Part shown: positions 16,638 to 25,998 of the stretch, one piece after another
Layout of the letters: each line of letters begins with the position of its first letter
Position numbering within the stretch: position 1 is the first letter of the stretch
NCBI RefSeq assembly: GCF_002797755.1
Contig: NZ_PGFI01000011.1
Coordinates: forward strand, 1,178,001-1,242,000
Reading direction: 5' to 3'
Origin: Brevirhabdus pacifica
GTDB taxonomy: Bacteria; Pseudomonadota; Alphaproteobacteria; Rhodobacterales; Rhodobacteraceae
Length of the DNA: 64,000 nt
The notes under the pieces: model-generated
Database searches by the model: none
Seen by the model: only the letters and a program-made list of their open reading frames with translations
What the model was told of the DNA's origin: nothing
Program-made: the position numbers and the translations under genes

Positions 16638-18158
16638 GTGGCCAATCCGCTTTTCGACCGTCTTTTCGCCCCGCACCAGAACCGCCAGTCACCGTTCCTG
16701 CACTTGGCCGACGGCACGACCGTCACCCATGACGCCTTCCTGCGGACCTCGGCCCGTTTCGCCAACACGCTGACCGCCCTGGGCCTGGCGCCGGGGGACC
16801 GGGTCGCGGTCCAGGTCGCCAAGTCGCCCGAAGCGCTTGCCGTCTACGCCGCCTGCGTGCGGGCGGGCGTGGTCTTCCTGCCGCTCAACACGGCCTATAC
16901 CCCGGCCGAGGTTTCGTATTTCGTCGAGAACAGCGGCGCGCGGCTGCTGCTGTGTGACGGTGGTGCGCGCGACGCGCTGCAACCCGTGGCCGATGCGGCG
17001 GGCGCCATCCTGCACAGCCTGGATGCCGATGGCGGCGGCAGCTTCGCGCAGCTGGCGGCGGATCAGGGTGACAGCCACAAGCCTGTTGCGCGCGAGGCCG
17101 ACGACCTGGCGGCCTTCCTTTATACGTCGGGCACGACCGGGCGCTCGAAGGGGGCGATGCTGACCCAGCAGAACCTTCTGTCGAATGCCGAGGTGCTGGT
17201 CGACTACTGGCGGTTCACCGACCGCGACGTGCTGCTCCACGCGCTGCCAATCTTTCACACCCACGGGCTTTTCGTGGCGACCAACGTGATCCTGGCCTCG
17301 GGCGGGTCGATGATCTTCCTGCCGAAGTTCGACCTGGATGAGATGCTGCGCCTGATGCCCCGGGCCACGGCGATGATGGGCGTGCCGACGTTCTATACGC
17401 GCCTGCTGGACGATGCGCGTTTCACCGGCGATCTGGCCCGCCACATGCGCCTGTTCGTATCCGGCAGCGCGCCCCTGCTCGCCGAGACCCACGAGCGGTT
17501 TGAGCAGCGCACCGGCCACCGGATCCTCGAACGCTACGGCATGACCGAGACCAACATGAACACCTCGAACCCCTACGAGGGCGAGCGCCGCGCCGGCACC
17601 GTCGGCTTCGCGCTGCCGGGGACCGAGGTGATCGTCACCGACCCCGCCACCGGCAATCCCCTGCCGCAGGGCGAGATCGGCCAGATCGAGGTGCGCGGGC
17701 CCAACGTTTTCAAGGGCTATTGGCAGATGCCCGAGAAGACGGCAGAGGAGCTGCGCGAGAACGGCTTCTTCATCACCGGTGACCTCGGCCAATTCGATGA
17801 GAAGGGGTATCTGAGCATCGTCGGCCGCAACAAGGATCTGATCATCTCGGGGGGCTACAACATCTATCCCAAGGAAATCGAGCTGATCCTGGACGAGCAG
17901 CCGGGCGTGCTGGAAAGCGCCGTCATCGGCGTCCCCCATCCCGATTTCGGCGAGAGCGTCGTGGGTGTGCTGGTGGCCGAGCCGGGGGCAACCCCGGACA
18001 CCGACGCCATCGCCGGCGCCCTTGGCGGAGAGCTTGCGCGCTTCAAGCAGCCGCGCCGCCTCGTCGTGGTGGACGAGCTGCCGCGGAACACCATGGGCAA
18101 GGTCCAGAAGAACCTGCTGCGCGATCGCTTCGCCGACAGCTTCGCCCCGGCGAACTGA
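16638..18158 (+). CDS. matB: Malonyl-CoA synthetase
   Basis: 506 aa from a GTG at 16638, 10 bp after the decarboxylase stop, with an AAGGAAAA ribosome site. It is an acyl-adenylate-forming enzyme that activates malonate with ATP and CoA. It has the ATP loop YTSGTTGRSKGAML (around residue 163), the A5 motif RYGMTETNMNTSNPYEGE, which is typical of MatB, the hinge GDLGQFDEKGYLSIVGRNKD, and the C-terminal Lys in NTMGKVQKNLLRD. Together with the TRAP system and the decarboxylase it completes a path from malonate to acetyl-CoA. Confidence 0.95.
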   Translation: MANPLFDRLFAPHQNRQSPFLHLADGTTVTHDAFLRTSARFANTLTALGLAPGDRVAVQVAKSPEALAVYAACVRAGVVFLPLNTAYTPAEVSYFVENSGARLLLCDGGARDALQPVADAAGAILHSLDADGGGSFAQLAADQGDSHKPVAREADDLAAFLYTSGTTGRSKGAMLTQQNLLSNAEVLVDYWRFTDRDVLLHALPIFHTHGLFVATNVILASGGSMIFLPKFDLDEMLRLMPRATAMMGVPTFYTRLLDDARFTGDLARHMRLFVSGSAPLLAETHERFEQRTGHRILERYGMTETNMNTSNPYEGERRAGTVGFALPGTEVIVTDPATGNPLPQGEIGQIEVRGPNVFKGYWQMPEKTAEELRENGFFITGDLGQFDEKGYLSIVGRNKDLIISGGYNIYPKEIELILDEQPGVLESAVIGVPHPDFGESVVGVLVAEPGATPDTDAIAGALGGELARFKQPRRLVVVDELPRNTMGKVQKNLLRDRFADSFAPAN

Positions 18159-18335
18159 CCCCTTGCCCGCCGGGCGCCCTTACTGGCCGCCGGCGGGCCC
18201 GCTCTCTATCCTTGCAAATCCTCTCCGGCCGCGGGCCGGGGCGTGCTATGGTTGATACCGGCCACTGGCGGCATGAGCATTTCCACGCGCCCCGGCCGGC
18301 CTATTTCAGCGTCTAGAGCCATTGCAGGGAGTCCC

Positions 18336-19115
18336 ATGATGAAATCCGTTAAACCCTTTTCCGCCACCGCCTTTGCCACGTCCATCCTGTCCGGTGCAGT
18401 GCTGGCCGCGCTGGCGCTGCCGGCCGCCGCCGGTGAGGCTGTCACCTACGAGTCCGATGGCATGACCCTCGAGGGCTATCAGGCCAGCGCCGAGGGCGCC
18501 AAGGGCACCATCCTTGTCATCCACGACTGGGACGGGCTGACCGACTATGAGAAAAAGCGCGTCGATATGCTGGCCGAGGCCGGCTACAACGCCTTCGCGG
18601 TCGATCTTTACGGCCAAGGCAACCTTCCCCAGAGCATCGAAGAGAACAAGGCCAAGACCGGCGAGCTTTACAAGGACCGCGAGAAGATGCGCAGCCTGAT
18701 CCTTGCAGGTGCCCGGAAGGCCGGCGAGATGGGGTCCGACAAGATGGTGGTCATGGGCTACTGCTTTGGCGGCGCGGCGGTGCTGGAACTGGCCCGCTCG
18801 GGGCAGGGGGCCGAGGTCGGCACCACGGGCTACGCCACTTTCCACGGCGGCCTTTCGACCCCCGATGGTCAAAGCTACGCCGCCGACACCGCGCCCATCC
18901 TCGTGGCCCACGGCGGCGCCGACAGCTCGATCAGCATGGACGACGTGGCCGATCTGTCGAAACGTCTGGAAGAGGCCGGCGTGCAATACGAGATCGAGGT
19001 CTATTCCGGCGCGCCCCACGGCTTCACTGTCATGGGCAGCGAACGGTACCAGGAAACAGCCGACAAGAAATCCTGGGACGCCTTCATGGAATTCGTGGGC
19101 GATCAGCTGGGCTGA
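18336..19115 (+). CDS. Secreted dienelactone hydrolase family protein
   Basis: 259 aa from ATG 18336 (an overlapping ATG is at 18339). A signal peptide runs to about residue 35 (LAALALPAAAGEA). The alpha/beta-hydrolase has the dienelactone-hydrolase layout with a cysteine nucleophile: Cys143 in GYCFGG, Asp196 in HGGADSS and His228 in PHGF form the triad. VIHDWDGLTDYEKKRVD and FAVDLYGQG match the family. The substrate is unknown; periplasmic members act on assorted esters and lactones. It sits 177 bp after matB with its own ribosome site (CAGGGAG) and is followed by a terminator, so it is probably a separate unit. Confidence 0.92.
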   Translation: MMKSVKPFSATAFATSILSGAVLAALALPAAAGEAVTYESDGMTLEGYQASAEGAKGTILVIHDWDGLTDYEKKRVDMLAEAGYNAFAVDLYGQGNLPQSIEENKAKTGELYKDREKMRSLILAGARKAGEMGSDKMVVMGYCFGGAAVLELARSGQGAEVGTTGYATFHGGLSTPDGQSYAADTAPILVAHGGADSSISMDDVADLSKRLEEAGVQYEIEVYSGAPHGFTVMGSERYQETADKKSWDAFMEFVGDQLG

Positions 19116-19423
19116 CGCAGCGCCAAGAAGTTTGAGTGTGGAGGGGGCCGGTCCGAAGGGATCGGCCCTTTTTGTTGGGGAAAGATCGGGTGAGTTGCAG
19201 GGCGGGGTTGTCTGGAGGAAAGGGCGGGAAGCGGTCGTTCACCGCTGGCGCGTAGAGAACTTCCCAGACTAGCGGAAGCTGACATTCAGAGATCTTGGGG
19301 CAGGTTGGGTTGCTATTCCGCCGCATGGCCGCTCGGAGCCCCATGACGGAGAGGCGGGACTTGATTGCAACGGCGAGATAAAGGAAGGTTGAGCTCATTA
19401 GACTTTTTGGATTGGGAAGCAGA
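19116..19423. other. Intergenic region before the AT-rich ATPase gene
   Basis: 308 bp. It starts with the terminator at 19145-19173. The middle holds AAGCGGTCGTTCACCGC and, about 35 bp on, AGCGGAAGCTGACATTC, which look to me like pieces of a non-coding dispersed repeat common between Rhodobacteraceae genes (from memory, not searched). From about 19370 the sequence becomes AT-rich and runs into the ATPase gene. No gene was seen. Confidence 0.45.
19145..19173 (+). terminator. Rho-independent terminator after the dienelactone hydrolase gene
   Basis: GGGCCGGTCC-GAAG-GGATCGGCCC is a 10-bp stem with one G-T pair, followed by TTTTT. It lies 29 bp past the stop. Confidence 0.9.
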
Positions 19424-20863
19424 ATGGCAAATTCGTCTGTCTTGAAAGAGATATCACAATGGTCAATTGAAGCAAAAGACGAAGATAATTCTCTCTACTT
19501 TTTTCATTTCGACGACGTATCAGATATTGAGGCAGGGCGAAAGAACTATGTAATCGGGAGAAAAGGAACTGGCAAAACGGCCATCGCGGAGTATCTCCAT
19601 AACGAAAAAAATTATAATCAGTTCTCTAGGCTGCTTTCATTTAAAAATTTTCCGTTCAACTCACTCTATAGCCACGCGGATGATGCCTATAATCGCCCCA
19701 ACCAGTACATAACCCTTTGGCTTTATGTTATTTACCATTACATCTGCTCGATGCTTGCGGAAAACGAGGAAGTTTGCAGTAAATGCGACTTCGACCTCAA
19801 GAAGTCGTTCGCTTTCGACATGAAAGGCACGCTCGCTCGTTCCGTAAAAACAATTACGAGCAAAGGATATAGCTTAAACCTAGCGGGTTTTGGCGGCGGC
19901 TTTCAGGAGAATGGCGAAACCGCCGAGTTCGATTACGTTAAAGCTAACGATGCTATGCGGGAATTCATTTGGAAAGTTATCGACGATAGCGAATATTATA
20001 TAATTTTTGATGAGCTGGACGAAGATTATCGCGATGTGCTAAATCCAGACCGCCGTGATTCCTACTTCGAATTGTTGATAAGTCTCTTCAAAGCAGTTCA
20101 AGTAATCAGATCTGAATTTTCTCACTCGGGCACCAACATTAGGCCGATAATTTTTCTGCGGGATGACATCTTTGATTTGTGTCGGGACGTCGATAAGAAC
20201 AAGTGGTTGGATCGCGCAGTTACATTGGCTTGGGATGAGGCACAGCTTCGTGAATTGGTGCAGTTTAGACTTTCCAAAGCAATTCAGCTCAAAACAGGTG
20301 TGAACGCTGATAGCTCGACGGCGTGGGACGAGGTGTTCGCAGTCCGAAAAACAAACATTGGAGCCAATCGACGTGGTGCAATTGATACCTTTAAATATCT
20401 GACCAGCCGCACATTCCTCCGACCAAGAGATATCATCAGTCATGTAAGGGAGTGCGCCAAGATAGCCCTGTCAAATGATCATAAGAGAATAGATAATTCT
20501 GACATCAAAGATGCCGCATCAGGGCAATCTGCGTATATGCGAAGGGAAATCGTAGACGAACTGTTCCCCGTTTTGGATGATGTCGCCGAGATCCTCGGCG
20601 TTTTATCAAAAATCAGGAAGCCTATATTCACGAGAAAAGAGTTCAATGACAGGTATCGTGAATTCGTGAATCAAAATCCTTCCATAAAAAAGCCGCTGAC
20701 AGAGAGCCAGGTCCTTAAGCTGCTCTTTCATTTTAATGTAATTGGGAACATCACAACTGGGAACCATAGAGTGTTTGCCTACAATAGCGACACTAAAGTA
20801 ATGAACATGGATGAAAATATTTGCATCCATAATGGCTTAATACACAGCCTGGATATCTTGTGA
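19424..20863 (+). CDS. AT-rich P-loop ATPase, possibly of the Sll1717 type
   Basis: 479 aa from ATG 19424, with GGAAG just upstream (a TTG at 19412 is possible). The Walker A motif GRKGTGKT is at residues 45-52. A Walker B-like YYIIFDELDED lies around 190-200. RPIIFLRDDIFD at about 240 is a sensor-like strand seen in the loosely defined Sll1717-type ATPases. The C-terminal third (SQVLKLLFHFNVIGNI) looks like a winged helix. It is strikingly AT-rich: hand counts of two 60-base lines gave 38% and 47% GC, against roughly two thirds in the neighbours. It stands alone between repeat-like stretches, so recent transfer is likely. Function is unknown; a defence role is only a guess. Confidence 0.8.
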   Translation: MANSSVLKEISQWSIEAKDEDNSLYFFHFDDVSDIEAGRKNYVIGRKGTGKTAIAEYLHNEKNYNQFSRLLSFKNFPFNSLYSHADDAYNRPNQYITLWLYVIYHYICSMLAENEEVCSKCDFDLKKSFAFDMKGTLARSVKTITSKGYSLNLAGFGGGFQENGETAEFDYVKANDAMREFIWKVIDDSEYYIIFDELDEDYRDVLNPDRRDSYFELLISLFKAVQVIRSEFSHSGTNIRPIIFLRDDIFDLCRDVDKNKWLDRAVTLAWDEAQLRELVQFRLSKAIQLKTGVNADSSTAWDEVFAVRKTNIGANRRGAIDTFKYLTSRTFLRPRDIISHVRECAKIALSNDHKRIDNSDIKDAASGQSAYMRREIVDELFPVLDDVAEILGVLSKIRKPIFTRKEFNDRYREFVNQNPSIKKPLTESQVLKLLFHFNVIGNITTGNHRVFAYNSDTKVMNMDENICIHNGLIHSLDIL

Positions 20864-21270
20864 CCCTGCAAACCTTTGATCAGCCTTGATTCATCTACAA
20901 TTCAGTCTTTTTCTGCTTGGTTGCGCGTACCGGGATGGAGCGGACAAGGATTCCGATCAAACACGGACAGCCAATCCGCTTTAACGTGGAAAAGGCCCAG
21001 GGCTCGGGGACAAGCTTTTTGCGGCTGTACCGAATGGCGGCTATTCGCGCTGCGGTTGCAGCATTCGGGGGAAGGTTGGCTGTCCGCTTAGGGCCGGTAG
21101 CACCAAACCACCTTAATGCCCCCCCGGCGATCCCCTGCCGACACCCCCGTCCCCCGACACAAGCCACGAAACCGGAGCCCCTCGGCGGCGTTGGGTCTGG
21201 ACCACCGACCCGAGTGGCGTGGCTCGGGCCCGCCGCTTTGCCTGAAGGAACCAAACGCAGGAGCCCCGCC
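20864..21270. other. Intergenic region with repeat-like sequence after the ATPase gene
   Basis: 407 bp. An inverted repeat, CGGACAGCCAATCC at 20964-20977 against AGGTTGGCTGTCCG at 21073-21086 (12 of 14 matching), bounds about 95 bp that are GC-richer than the ATPase. The rest, up to the SDR ribosome site, is GC-rich and non-coding. The open frame leading into the SDR gene has no domain in this part. Confidence 0.45.
20964..21086. repeat. Possible small non-coding inverted-repeat element
   Basis: The ends share an 11-bp perfect inverted match (TTGGCTGTCCG) about 95 bp apart. The outer sequences AGCGGACA (near 20938) and TGTCCGCT (near 21081) are also complementary. No transposase is present, so it could be a miniature element or a structured remnant. 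Confidence 0.35.
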
Positions 21271-22119
21271 ATGACCCAGCATTCCGACGACCGCGTGCAG
21301 GACCGGCAGCCCGGTATCGAGTCCCGCATGGATCCCGCCCCCGACTACAGCCCCCGCTACCCCGGTTCGGGGCGGCTGAAGGGCAAGGTCGCGCTGATCA
21401 CGGGGGGGGATTCTGGCATCGGGCGGGCGACGGCGGTGCTGTTCGCCCGCGAGGGCGCGAAGGTTGCCGTGGTTTACCTCGACGAGGATACCGACGCCGA
21501 GACCACCGCCGCCGCCATCCGCGACGAGGGCAGCGAGGCGTTTCTTCTGCGCGGCGACGTCGGCGACAAGGCCTTCTGCGAGGACGCTGTTGCTCAGACG
21601 GTCGAGAAATTCGGCGGGCTGGACGTGCTGGTCAACAACGCCGCCGAGCAGCACGCGCAGGACGATTTCACCGATGTCTCGGAAGAGCAGATCACCCGCA
21701 CCTTCCGCACCAACATTTTCGGCCACATGTTCATGGTGCAGGCGGCGCTGCCGCACTTGAAGAAGGGGGCCTCGATCATCGGGGTGACCTCGGTCACGGC
21801 CTACCGGGGGCAGGATCTGCTGATTGATTATGCCTCGACCAAGGGCGCGATCCTGTCTTTCGTGCGGGCGCTGTCGTCCAGGCTGGCGGGCAAGGGGATC
21901 CGGGTGAACGGTGTCGCGCCCGGCCCGATCTGGACGCCGCTGATCCCCGCGTCCTTCCCGCCCGAGAAGGTGAAGGATTTTGGCAAGTCCTCGCCCCTCG
22001 GCCGTCCGGGCCAACCCAATGAGGTGGCGCCCAGCCTGCTGTTTCTGGCCTGCGAGGATGCCTCGTTCATGACCGGGCAGGTGCTGCATCCGAACGGCGG
22101 TGATCTGATCGGCGGCTGA
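21271..22119 (+). CDS. SDR-family oxidoreductase, YghA/general stress protein 39-like
   Basis: 282 aa from ATG 21271 (AGGAG upstream). A longer N-terminal leader (RQPGIESRMDPAPDY) precedes the Rossmann fold, as in YghA and GSP39-type aldehyde or alcohol reductases. The cofactor loop TGGDSGIG is followed by VVYLDEDTDA, whose layout suggests no single decisive NAD/NADP selector. NNAAEQH, Ser in GVTSVTAYRG, Tyr-x3-Lys in IDYASTKGA and VAPGPIWTPL complete the catalytic set. The substrate is unknown. It is followed, 57 bp on, by the paoABC-like genes on the same strand, but with no overlap, so a shared transcript is uncertain. Confidence 0.92.
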   Translation: MTQHSDDRVQDRQPGIESRMDPAPDYSPRYPGSGRLKGKVALITGGDSGIGRATAVLFAREGAKVAVVYLDEDTDAETTAAAIRDEGSEAFLLRGDVGDKAFCEDAVAQTVEKFGGLDVLVNNAAEQHAQDDFTDVSEEQITRTFRTNIFGHMFMVQAALPHLKKGASIIGVTSVTAYRGQDLLIDYASTKGAILSFVRALSSRLAGKGIRVNGVAPGPIWTPLIPASFPPEKVKDFGKSSPLGRPGQPNEVAPSLLFLACEDASFMTGQVLHPNGGDLIGG

Positions 22120-22176
22120 GCCCGCCTTTCCCCGCTTCCATCCCCGAAACGATCCTGACCGAAAGGCCGCAAGCCC

Positions 22177-22698
22177 GTGCAGACACCATTGAAAACCACG
22201 CTCAGCATCAACGGAACCCGACATGAGATAGAGGGCGATGCCCGCCTCACCCTGTTGGACGCCCTGCGCGACCACCTGGGGCTGACCGGCTCGAAGAAGG
22301 GGTGCGATCACGGGCAATGCGGCGCCTGCACCGTCTTGCTGAACGGTCGCCGGGTGAATTCCTGCCTGACGCTGCTGTGCATGCATGACGGCGACGAGGT
22401 GACCACCATCGAGGGGCTGGGCACGCCAGACACCCCCTCGGACCTGCAGCGCGCCTTTGTCGACCGGGACGGGATGCAATGCGGCTACTGCACCCCGGGG
22501 CAGATCTGCTCGGCCACGGCGATGATCGAGGAGATCCGTCAGGGCTGGCCCAGCCACGCCAGCGAGGGTCTGGAGGGAGAGGTGGCCCCGACCCCGGCCG
22601 AGATTGCCGAACGGATGAGTGGCAACCTCTGCCGCTGTGGCTGTTATCCCAACATTGTCGACGCCATCGCGGACGTGATCGCGGAGGAAGGCCCATGA
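22177..22698 (+). CDS. paoA: Aldehyde oxidoreductase 2Fe-2S subunit, PaoA-like
   Basis: 173 aa from a GTG at 22177. A plant-type ferredoxin domain binds one 2Fe-2S cluster through [22 protein letters not shown] second helical domain binds another through CGYCTPGQ and CRCGCYPN. This is the electron-transfer subunit of a xanthine-oxidase-family molybdenum enzyme. Unlike E. coli PaoA there is no twin-arginine signal (it begins [18 protein letters not shown]), so the complex is probably cytoplasmic. The stop overlaps the next start (ATGA). Confidence 0.94.
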   Translation: MQTPLKTTLSINGTRHEIEGDARLTLLDALRDHLGLTGSKKGCDHGQCGACTVLLNGRRVNSCLTLLCMHDGDEVTTIEGLGTPDTPSDLQRAFVDRDGMQCGYCTPGQICSATAMIEEIRQGWPSHASEGLEGEVAPTPAEIAERMSGNLCRCGCYPNIVDAIADVIAEEGP

Positions 22699-23735
22699 AC
22701 CCGTTCGCGTATCACCGCGCCCGTGACGAGCAGGACGCAACCGCCACCGCCGCCGATGACGGAACCAGCTTTGTCGCCGGGGCCACCAATCTGGTGGATC
22801 TGATGAAACTGGGGGTGAAGACGCCCGGCCGGCTGGTCGACATAACCCGGATCGAAGGGCTGGACCGGATCGAGCGGACCGACGACGGCGGCCTGCGGAT
22901 CGGTACGCTTGTCACCAACAGCGACCTGGCCGCCGATCCCGTGGTGCGCCGCGACTACCCGGTGCTGAGCCGCGCGATCCTTGCGGGCGCCAGCGGGCAG
23001 TTACGCAACAAGGCCACCACCGGCGGCAACCTGCTGCAACATCCGCGCTGTCCCTATTTCCAGGATCTCGCCATGCCCTGCAACATGCGCGAACCCGGCT
23101 CGGGCTGCGCCGCCCAAGGCGGGCCGATGCGCCTGCACGCCATTCTGGGGACCAGCGCCGCCTGTATCGCGGCCCATCCCGGCGACATGGGCGTCGCCAT
23201 GGGGGTCCTTGACGCGGCGGTCGAAACTGCGCGTCCGGGGCAAGAGGGGCGCAGTCTGTCCTTGGAGGAGCTTTACCGCCTGCCCGGCGAGCGGCCCGAC
23301 ATCCGCACCGTGCTGGAGCCGGGCGAGATGATCCGCGCCGTCGTGCTGCCACCCCCGCCGGGGGGCACCCATGTCTATCGCAAGGTGCGCGACCGGGCCT
23401 CCTATGCCTTCGCGCTGGTCTCGACCGCCGTGGTCCTGCGGCTGGAGGACGGGTACATCCAGGCCGGGCGCATCGCCTTGGGCGGTGTCGCCCCGCGCCC
23501 CTGGCGCAACCCCCACGCCGAGGAGGCGATGACCGGCGAGCCCCCCTCGGAAGCGCTCTTCGACCGGGTAGCCAACATCCTTCTGGCCGAGGCGGTCGAC
23601 CGATCGGCCCTGGGGCGCGACGGCGCGCCGGGGTTCAAGATCGACCTGGCCCGCCGCACCATCCGCGCGGCCCTGTGGCAGGCGGTGGAGCGATCCGAAG
23701 GCGGCGCAGGCAAGACGGCGGGAGAGGCAGCATGA
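22695..23735 (+). CDS. paoB: Aldehyde oxidoreductase FAD subunit with extra 4Fe-4S site, PaoB-like
   Basis: 346 aa from ATG 22695, overlapping paoA. The FAD_binding_5 domain ([16 protein letters not shown], and [18 protein letters not shown]) is followed by a CO dehydrogenase flavoprotein C-terminal domain. The insert [21 protein letters not shown] carries the cysteines that in PaoB hold an additional 4Fe-4S cluster, absent from most xanthine dehydrogenases. That insert separates this set from ordinary xanthine dehydrogenase. Its stop overlaps paoC by ATGA. Confidence 0.93.
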   Translation: MNPFAYHRARDEQDATATAADDGTSFVAGATNLVDLMKLGVKTPGRLVDITRIEGLDRIERTDDGGLRIGTLVTNSDLAADPVVRRDYPVLSRAILAGASGQLRNKATTGGNLLQHPRCPYFQDLAMPCNMREPGSGCAAQGGPMRLHAILGTSAACIAAHPGDMGVAMGVLDAAVETARPGQEGRSLSLEELYRLPGERPDIRTVLEPGEMIRAVVLPPPPGGTHVYRKVRDRASYAFALVSTAVVLRLEDGYIQAGRIALGGVAPRPWRNPHAEEAMTGEPPSEALFDRVANILLAEAVDRSALGRDGAPGFKIDLARRTIRAALWQAVERSEGGAGKTAGEAA

Positions 23736-25972
23736 ACCGGCATCACAAGATGGACAGCGCCGACAGGCAGAACCGCCTGGACGGTATGGCCCAGGGTCTG
23801 ATCGGAACCGACGTGCCGCGGCCCGACGGCATGGCAAAGGCCACCGGCACGGCCACCTATGCCGCCGAAGAGCGGCGCGAGGGCATGCTGCACGGCGTCC
23901 TGGTGCGCGCCACGGTCCCGGGCGGGCGTGTCGCCGATGTCGACACGGACGCCCTGGCGAAGGCCCTGGGCGACGATGTCACGGTCATCACCGACGCGCG
24001 CCTTTTGCAGGTGCCGGCACAGGGCACGGATGGCAAGGCGCCGCCCCAGGGTCCCGATCTGGTTCATTACGTGGGCCAGCCGCTGGCCTTGGTGGTGGCC
24101 CCCAGTTTCGAGGTGGCCCGCCACGGTGCCCGCCTTCTGGGCATCCGCTACGAGGGCGGGGAGGAGGGGCATTTCGACCCCGAAGATGACGCCACCCCGA
24201 CCGAATTGCGCGACAAGAAGACCGTGGACATAGGCGACCTCGATGCCGCCATGGCCAAGGCTGCCCACAGCGTCGACGCCGTCTGGCGCACCCCCGGCCA
24301 TGTCAGCGCCGCGATGGAGCCCCACGCAGCCGTCGCCTGGTGGGAGGGTGAGCACCTCACCGTTCGCAGCGCCCTGCAGATGCTGAAGTTCAACCGCGAC
24401 GAGCTCGCCGACGCGCTGGGCATTCCCGCGGAAAACGTGCGCCTTCTGGCCCCGTTCGTTGGGGGCGGTTTCGGCTCCAAACTGGGGATCAGCCACGAGG
24501 CGGTGGGCGCCGCCATCGCCGCCCGCCAACTTGGCCGCCCGGTGCGCGTCGTGCTGTCGCGCCAGCAGGTGTTCGAGGCGGTGATGCGCCGCTCGGAAAC
24601 CCGCCAGCACCTGCGTCTTTGTGCCGATGAAGAGGGGCGGCTGACCGGCATCGGGCACGACTGCCTGGTTTCGAACCTGCCGGGCCAGGACTTTGCCGAG
24701 CCTGTGATCCAGGGCAGCCGCTTTGCCTATGCCGCGCCCAACAGGCACCTCAGCCTCAGGCTGGCGCGGGTGAACCGGACCTGCGCGGGATCGGTCCGCG
24801 CCCCGGGCGAGGCGGTTGGCCTGACCGCGCTGGAGAACGCCATGGACGAGCTGGCCGAGGCCATCGGCATCGACCCGGTGGAGCTGCGCCTGCGCAATGT
24901 CCCCGAAGAGGACCCGACCGACGGCAAGCCCTTTTCCAGCATGATGATGGCCGAGGTGCTGCGCGAAGGGGCGCGCCGTTTCGACTGGCAGAGGCGAAAC
25001 CCGATCCCCGCCCTGCGGCGGGAAGGCGATCCGCGCCGCGAATGGTTGCGCGGCATGGGCATGTCGTTGCTGGTGCGGGGCAATATCCTGGACGAGGCCG
25101 AGGCCCGCGTGCGGCTTCTGCCCGCTGAGGACGGCGCGCCCGTTCGCGCCGAGGTCGAGACTGACATGACCGATATCGGCACCGGCAGCTACGCGGTCCT
25201 CAGCCAGATCGCGGCCGAGATGCTGGGCCTGCCGATGGAGCGGGTGACGACGCGGCTGGGCGACAGCGCGCTGCCACCCTCGCCGGGATCGGGGGGATCC
25301 TGGGGGGCGGGCTCTTCCGGGTCCTCCGTCTACCTCGCCTGTCTGGAGCTTCGGACCCGGCTGGCCCGCGCGCTGGGCTGTGACGAGGGGGAATTGACCC
25401 TTCGCGACGGCCAGGCCACGGGCGGCAACCACAGCCGTCCTCTTGCCGAGTTGCTGGACGGGGGCACCATCGAAGCGGTGGGCCATATCGAGCCGGGCAA
25501 GACCGCGAAGGAACGGCGGCAGGCCACCTATGGCGCCCAGTTTGCCGAAGTGGAGGTCAGCCGCCACACGGGCGAGGTCCGCGTTCGGCGAATGCTGGGG
25601 GTCTTTGCTGCCGGTCGCATCCTCAACAGCCGCACCGCCCGCAGCCAGTGCCTGGGCGGCATGACCTTCGGCATCGGCATGGCCCTCAGCGAGGAGTTGG
25701 AGCACGACCCCCGCGACGGCCATCTGGTGAACCGCGATTTCGCGGGCTACCACATCCCCGTCAACGCCGACGTGCCCCAGCTGGAGGTGCACCTGATGGA
25801 AGAGCGTGACCCCTGGGCCAACCCGATGCAGTCCAAGGGCATCGGGGAGCTGGGGATCTGTGGTGCCGCGGCGGCGATCACCAATGCCATCCACAATGCC
25901 ACCGGTGCGCGGGTGCGCGACTACCCGGCCACGCCCGACCGGGTGCTGGCGGCGATGGCTGTGGCGAACTGA
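23732..25972 (+). CDS. paoC: Aldehyde oxidoreductase molybdenum-binding subunit, PaoC-like
   Basis: 746 aa from ATG 23732, overlapping paoB. The a/b-hammerhead domain ([16 protein letters not shown]) leads into the molybdopterin-binding domains with [36 protein letters not shown], and the catalytic Glu706 in [14 protein letters not shown]. It oxidises aldehydes with water as oxygen source; which aldehydes cannot be read. No PaoD/XdhC-type maturation gene follows in this window, so the cofactor must be matured by a factor encoded elsewhere. Confidence 0.94.
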   Translation: MNRHHKMDSADRQNRLDGMAQGLIGTDVPRPDGMAKATGTATYAAEERREGMLHGVLVRATVPGGRVADVDTDALAKALGDDVTVITDARLLQVPAQGTDGKAPPQGPDLVHYVGQPLALVVAPSFEVARHGARLLGIRYEGGEEGHFDPEDDATPTELRDKKTVDIGDLDAAMAKAAHSVDAVWRTPGHVSAAMEPHAAVAWWEGEHLTVRSALQMLKFNRDELADALGIPAENVRLLAPFVGGGFGSKLGISHEAVGAAIAARQLGRPVRVVLSRQQVFEAVMRRSETRQHLRLCADEEGRLTGIGHDCLVSNLPGQDFAEPVIQGSRFAYAAPNRHLSLRLARVNRTCAGSVRAPGEAVGLTALENAMDELAEAIGIDPVELRLRNVPEEDPTDGKPFSSMMMAEVLREGARRFDWQRRNPIPALRREGDPRREWLRGMGMSLLVRGNILDEAEARVRLLPAEDGAPVRAEVETDMTDIGTGSYAVLSQIAAEMLGLPMERVTTRLGDSALPPSPGSGGSWGAGSSGSSVYLACLELRTRLARALGCDEGELTLRDGQATGGNHSRPLAELLDGGTIEAVGHIEPGKTAKERRQATYGAQFAEVEVSRHTGEVRVRRMLGVFAAGRILNSRTARSQCLGGMTFGIGMALSEELEHDPRDGHLVNRDFAGYHIPVNADVPQLEVHLMEERDPWANPMQSKGIGELGICGAAAAITNAIHNATGARVRDYPATPDRVLAAMAVAN

Positions 25973-25998
25973 CGGGCAGGGCCGGGGCGGGGCGGGGC

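Noticed and set aside
20917-21270. N-terminal extension of the SDR protein
   Set aside because: It runs through repeat-like DNA, has no domain, and a good ribosome site precedes the ATG at 21271.
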